The translations under genes and the position numbers were made by a program. Below, one piece after another: positions 61,519-64,000 of a stretch of 64,000 bases of DNA (the first letter of the stretch is position 1; the number at the start of each line of letters is the position of its first letter). The stretch is from Pseudomonas protegens (lineage in GTDB: Bacteria; Pseudomonadota; Gammaproteobacteria; Pseudomonadales; Pseudomonadaceae): positions 5,503,001 through 5,567,000 of the forward strand of contig NZ_CP060201.1 of assembly GCF_013407925.2 (NCBI RefSeq), written 5' to 3'. The notes beneath the pieces were generated by a model that was not told the DNA's origin, did not search any database, and worked only from the letters and a program-made list of their open reading frames with translations.

Positions 61519-61839
61519 ATGAAAACCCTGACCGCGCTGTTCAGCGCCAGCCTCATCGCTCTGACCACCAGCCTGGTCGCCAGCCCGGCCCATGCCCGCG
61601 ACCTGGGCCCGGACGAAGCCCTGCGGCTGCGCGACGCTGGTACCATTGTGTCCTTTGAAAAACTCAATGCCACGGCCCTGTCCCGGCATCCTGGGGCGAG
61701 CATCAGTGAAACCGAGCTGGAAGAGGAGTACGGCAAGTACATCTACCAGGTTGAACTGCGCGACCCGCAGGGACTGGAATGGGACCTGGAACTGGACGCG
61801 GTGAGCGGCCAGGTTCTCAAGGATCATCAGGACACTTAA
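61519..61839 (+). CDS. Small exported PepSY-domain protein, first of a tandem pair
   Basis: The 106-residue precursor has a signal peptide cleaved near PAHARD (residue 27) and a single PepSY domain (EALRLRDAGTIVSFEKLNATAL, LEEEYGKYIYQVELRD, LELDAVSGQVLKD). Its stop overlaps the next start (TAATG). It heads an operon of two PepSY proteins, a response regulator and a kinase. The arrangement recalls bqsPQRS/carRS of P. aeruginosa, so a periplasmic accessory to the kinase is likely. Confidence 0.85.
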   Translation: MKTLTALFSASLIALTTSLVASPAHARDLGPDEALRLRDAGTIVSFEKLNATALSRHPGASISETELEEEYGKYIYQVELRDPQGLEWDLELDAVSGQVLKDHQDT

Positions 61840-62153
61840 TGAACCGGACTCTGCGCATCGCCGGCAGCTGCGCCGCCCTGGCGCTGCTGTTCTGCTCCCT
61901 GGCCATGGCCCGCGACCTGGACCAGGACGAGGCTCTGCGCCTGCGCCAGCGGGGGGTGATCCTGCCCCTGGAGCAATTGCTCAAGCAGGCCCTGGACCGT
62001 TACCCCGGGGCCCGGCTGCTGGAAGCCGAGCTGGAGGAAAAACATGATCTGTACATTTATGAGGTCGAGCTGTTGACCCTGGACGGCGTGGTCCGCGAGC
62101 TGGACCTGGACGCCGCCACCGGGCGCCTGTTGAAAGATGAGGAAGACGACTGA
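61839..62153 (+). CDS. Small exported PepSY-domain protein, second of a tandem pair
   Basis: The 104-residue protein is clearly paralogous to the preceding one (both contain ARDL, DEALRLR, a YPGA/HPGA turn, YIY-VEL and LLKDEED/VLKDHQD). The signal peptide ends near AMARD. Start and stop codons overlap with both neighbours (TAATG, TGATG), so expression is translationally coupled. It probably arose by tandem duplication within the operon. Confidence 0.85.
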   Translation: MNRTLRIAGSCAALALLFCSLAMARDLDQDEALRLRQRGVILPLEQLLKQALDRYPGARLLEAELEEKHDLYIYEVELLTLDGVVRELDLDAATGRLLKDEEDD

Positions 62154-62821
62154 TGCGCCTGCTTGTGGTGGAAGATCACGTATCCCTGGCCGATGAACTG
62201 CTCGAAGGCCTGAAACTCCAGGGCTACGCCGTGGACTGGCTGGCCGACGGCCGCGACGCGCTGTACCAGGGCGCCAGCGAACCCTACGACCTGATCATTC
62301 TCGACCTCGGCCTGCCCGGGGTGCCGGGCCTGGACGTGTTGCGCCAGTGGCGCGCGGACGGGCTGGCGACCCCGGTGCTGGTGCTCACCGCCCGCGGTTC
62401 CTGGGCCGAGCGCATCGAGGGGCTCAAGGCCGGCGCCGACGATTACCTGAGCAAGCCTTTTCATCCCGAGGAGCTGCACCTGCGGGTCCAGGCCCTGCTG
62501 CGGCGCTCCCACGGCCAGGCCAATCAGCAGACCTTGCAAGCCGCCGGGTTGCACCTGGATGAAGGCCGGCAATGCGTGGTTCGCGACGGCCAGGACGTGC
62601 TGCTGACCGCCGCCGAGTTCCGCCTGCTGCGCTATTTCATGCTGCACCCGCAGCAGATCCTGTCCAAAAGCCACTTGGCCGAACACCTCTACGACGGTGA
62701 AACCGAGCGTGATTCCAACGTCCTTGAAGTCCACGTCAACCACCTGCGGCGCAAGCTGGGCCGCGAGGTGATCGAAACCCGCCGCGGCCAGGGCTACCTG
62801 TTCGGCGGGACTGATTCGTGA
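62153..62821 (+). CDS. OmpR-family response regulator (BqsR/CarR-like)
   Basis: The 222-residue regulator has a receiver with acidic pair Glu7-Asp8 and phospho-acceptor Asp51 ([11 protein letters not shown]), the Lys in DYLSKPF, and a winged-helix output domain ([36 protein letters not shown] end). The kinase start (GTG) overlaps its stop. BqsR/CarR of P. aeruginosa, which respond to Fe(II) or Ca2+, have the same gene context. Identity with them is inference. Confidence 0.9.
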   Translation: MRLLVVEDHVSLADELLEGLKLQGYAVDWLADGRDALYQGASEPYDLIILDLGLPGVPGLDVLRQWRADGLATPVLVLTARGSWAERIEGLKAGADDYLSKPFHPEELHLRVQALLRRSHGQANQQTLQAAGLHLDEGRQCVVRDGQDVLLTAAEFRLLRYFMLHPQQILSKSHLAEHLYDGETERDSNVLEVHVNHLRRKLGREVIETRRGQGYLFGGTDS

Positions 62822-64000
62822 GGTCGATCCAGCGGCGCCTGAGCCTGGGCCTGATCACGGTGATGCTGGTGGTCGGTCTGGTGCTGGCCCAGACCAGCCT
62901 CTGGCTGTTCGAAGTGGGCCTGCAGCGTTACCTGGAGGCCGGGCTGCGGGAAGACAGCGAGAGCCTGCTGCTGGCGCTGGTGCGGGGGCCGCAAGGCTTG
63001 CAGCTGGACGAGCGGCGCCTGTCGCCGGCCTATCAGCGGCCCTTTTCCGGGCATTACTTTCGTATCGATTTTGCCGACGTGCATTGGCGTTCCCGTTCCC
63101 TGTGGGATCAGGAGCTGCCGCAGCTGCAGCGCGCCGGCCTGCAAAGCGACCTGCAACTGGGGCCGGAAGGCCAGCAACTGCTGGTGCTGCGCAGTGACTA
63201 CAAGCGCCTCGGGCAATCGATCTCGATCAGCGTGGCCCAGGACTACACCCCGGTGCGCGAGAGCTTCCAGCGCATGCGTCAGGTCGGTCTTGGCCTGGGG
63301 CTGGCCGGGTTGCTGCTGATCCTGCTGCTGCAGCGCATGACCGTGCGCCGGGCCCTGCGTCCCCTGGAAACCGCCCGTGAGCAGATCGCCCAGTTGCAGC
63401 AGGGCCAGCGCTCGCAACTGGACGCCCAGGTGCCGCTGGAGCTGGAGCCGTTGGTGGCGCAGATCAACCATTTGCTGGCCCACACCGAGGACAGCCTGAA
63501 CCGCTCGCGCAACGCCCTGGGCAACCTTGGCCACGCCTTGAAAACCCCGCTGGCGGTACTCCTGAGTCTGGCGTCGGGGCCCAAGCTCGAGGGCCACCCC
63601 GAGGTGCGCAGGGTGTTGCTGGAGCAATTGCAGCAGGTGCAGCAACGCCTCAATCGCGAACTCAACCGCGCGCGGCTGGCGGGGGATGCGTTGCCCGGGG
63701 TGCTGTTCGAATGCGATGCCGAACTGCCGGGCTTGCTGGCGACCTTGAACATGATCCATGGCCAGCACCTGGACTTGAGTTACCAGGCGCCACCGGGGCT
63801 GCGCCTGCCCTGGGACCGGGAAGACCTGCTGGAGCTGCTGGGCAATCTGCTGGACAACGCCTGCAAATGGGCCGATGCCCAGGTGCGCCTGAGCATCGAG
63901 GAGCGGCCGCAGGGCTTTTGCCTGCGGGTGGAGGACGACGGCCCGGGTATTCCCGAAGCGCGGCGTAGCGAGGTGTTCAGTCGCGGCGCACGGCTGGATG
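62818..64000 (+). CDS. Sensor histidine kinase, BqsS/CarS-like, 3' end outside window
   Basis: The frame starts with GTG overlapping the regulator stop and runs off the window after about 394 residues. It has a first membrane helix (residues 10-32), a periplasmic domain of about 120 residues, a second helix near 160-177 and an H-box [12 protein letters not shown]. An N-box ([12 protein letters not shown]) and the start of the G-box (DDGPGIPEA) follow. The periplasmic segment contains R44-E-D-S-E48, an RExxE motif of the type linked to iron sensing in BqsS. Confidence 0.88.
   Translation, partial: MRSIQRRLSLGLITVMLVVGLVLAQTSLWLFEVGLQRYLEAGLREDSESLLLALVRGPQGLQLDERRLSPAYQRPFSGHYFRIDFADVHWRSRSLWDQELPQLQRAGLQSDLQLGPEGQQLLVLRSDYKRLGQSISISVAQDYTPVRESFQRMRQVGLGLGLAGLLLILLLQRMTVRRALRPLETAREQIAQLQQGQRSQLDAQVPLELEPLVAQINHLLAHTEDSLNRSRNALGNLGHALKTPLAVLLSLASGPKLEGHPEVRRVLLEQLQQVQQRLNRELNRARLAGDALPGVLFECDAELPGLLATLNMIHGQHLDLSYQAPPGLRLPWDREDLLELLGNLLDNACKWADAQVRLSIEERPQGFCLRVEDDGPGIPEARRSEVFSRGARLD

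Overview
The window looks like chromosomal DNA from a Pseudomonas of the fluorescens group (protegens/chlororaphis-like). The reasons are its high-GC codon use, an ampC/ampR pair close to the P. aeruginosa one, a phosphatidylcholine synthase, a very large cyclic glucan synthase, Pseudomonas-type REP palindromes and Anr boxes. I saw no rRNA, tRNA, CRISPR array, transposase or prophage. Species assignment is inference.

Layout. 1-2.7 kb: end of a Mg2+ P-type ATPase, an MgtC protein and a degenerate receiver. 2.7-9.1 kb: LysR/pirin/YcaC module, a MscS channel with a cyclic-nucleotide-binding domain, and an AraC/MFS divergent pair. 9.1-12.1 kb: zinc alcohol dehydrogenase and tandem universal stress protein, each preceded by an Anr/FNR-type box, then a Crp/Fnr-family regulator. 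12.1-20.8 kb: a 2,896-residue cyclic beta-1,2-glucan synthase. 20.8-22.2 kb: copy 1 of a duplicated promoter, structured leader and small gene. 22.2-26.4 kb: DUF2946 protein, TonB-dependent receptor and PepSY membrane protein. 26.5-37.5 kb: DUF3087, a membrane patatin, TauE/SafE, LysE, a PAS hybrid kinase, pcs and ampC/ampR. 37.5-40.1 kb: an ECF sigma operon flanked by YXWXGXW-repeat proteins. 40.2-43.5 kb: AraC, hypothetical, GNAT and exported proteins, then copy 2 of the structured-leader gene. 43.8-51.7 kb: MFS/Lrp pair, a DapF-like protein with both catalytic Cys changed to Ser, codB-codA, a membrane/XRE pair and a NUDIX hydrolase. 51.8-59.0 kb: RpiR regulator and a ddpXABCDF-like D-Ala-D-Ala utilisation operon. 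59.1-64 kb: a deoxyribosyltransferase, queD, a second patatin, and a PepSY-PepSY-response regulator-kinase operon cut by the window end.

The least explained signal is the duplicated 5' leader at about 21.24-21.55 kb and 42.74-43.05 kb. The two copies share a promoter-like block and a 9-bp hairpin. They also share a long helix enclosing a UUCG-type hairpin whose two stem changes are compensatory. In addition, the 8-mer TGTGCAAG occurs twice in each leader and its exact complement CTTGCACA once. The reading frame through the structured region is not conserved but the helices are, which points to RNA. The downstream genes encode close paralogues of unknown function; copy 1 carries an in-frame TAG.

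The sequence was read by eye without searches. Family names come from recognised motifs; start sites were chosen from Shine-Dalgarno spacing and known family N-termini.
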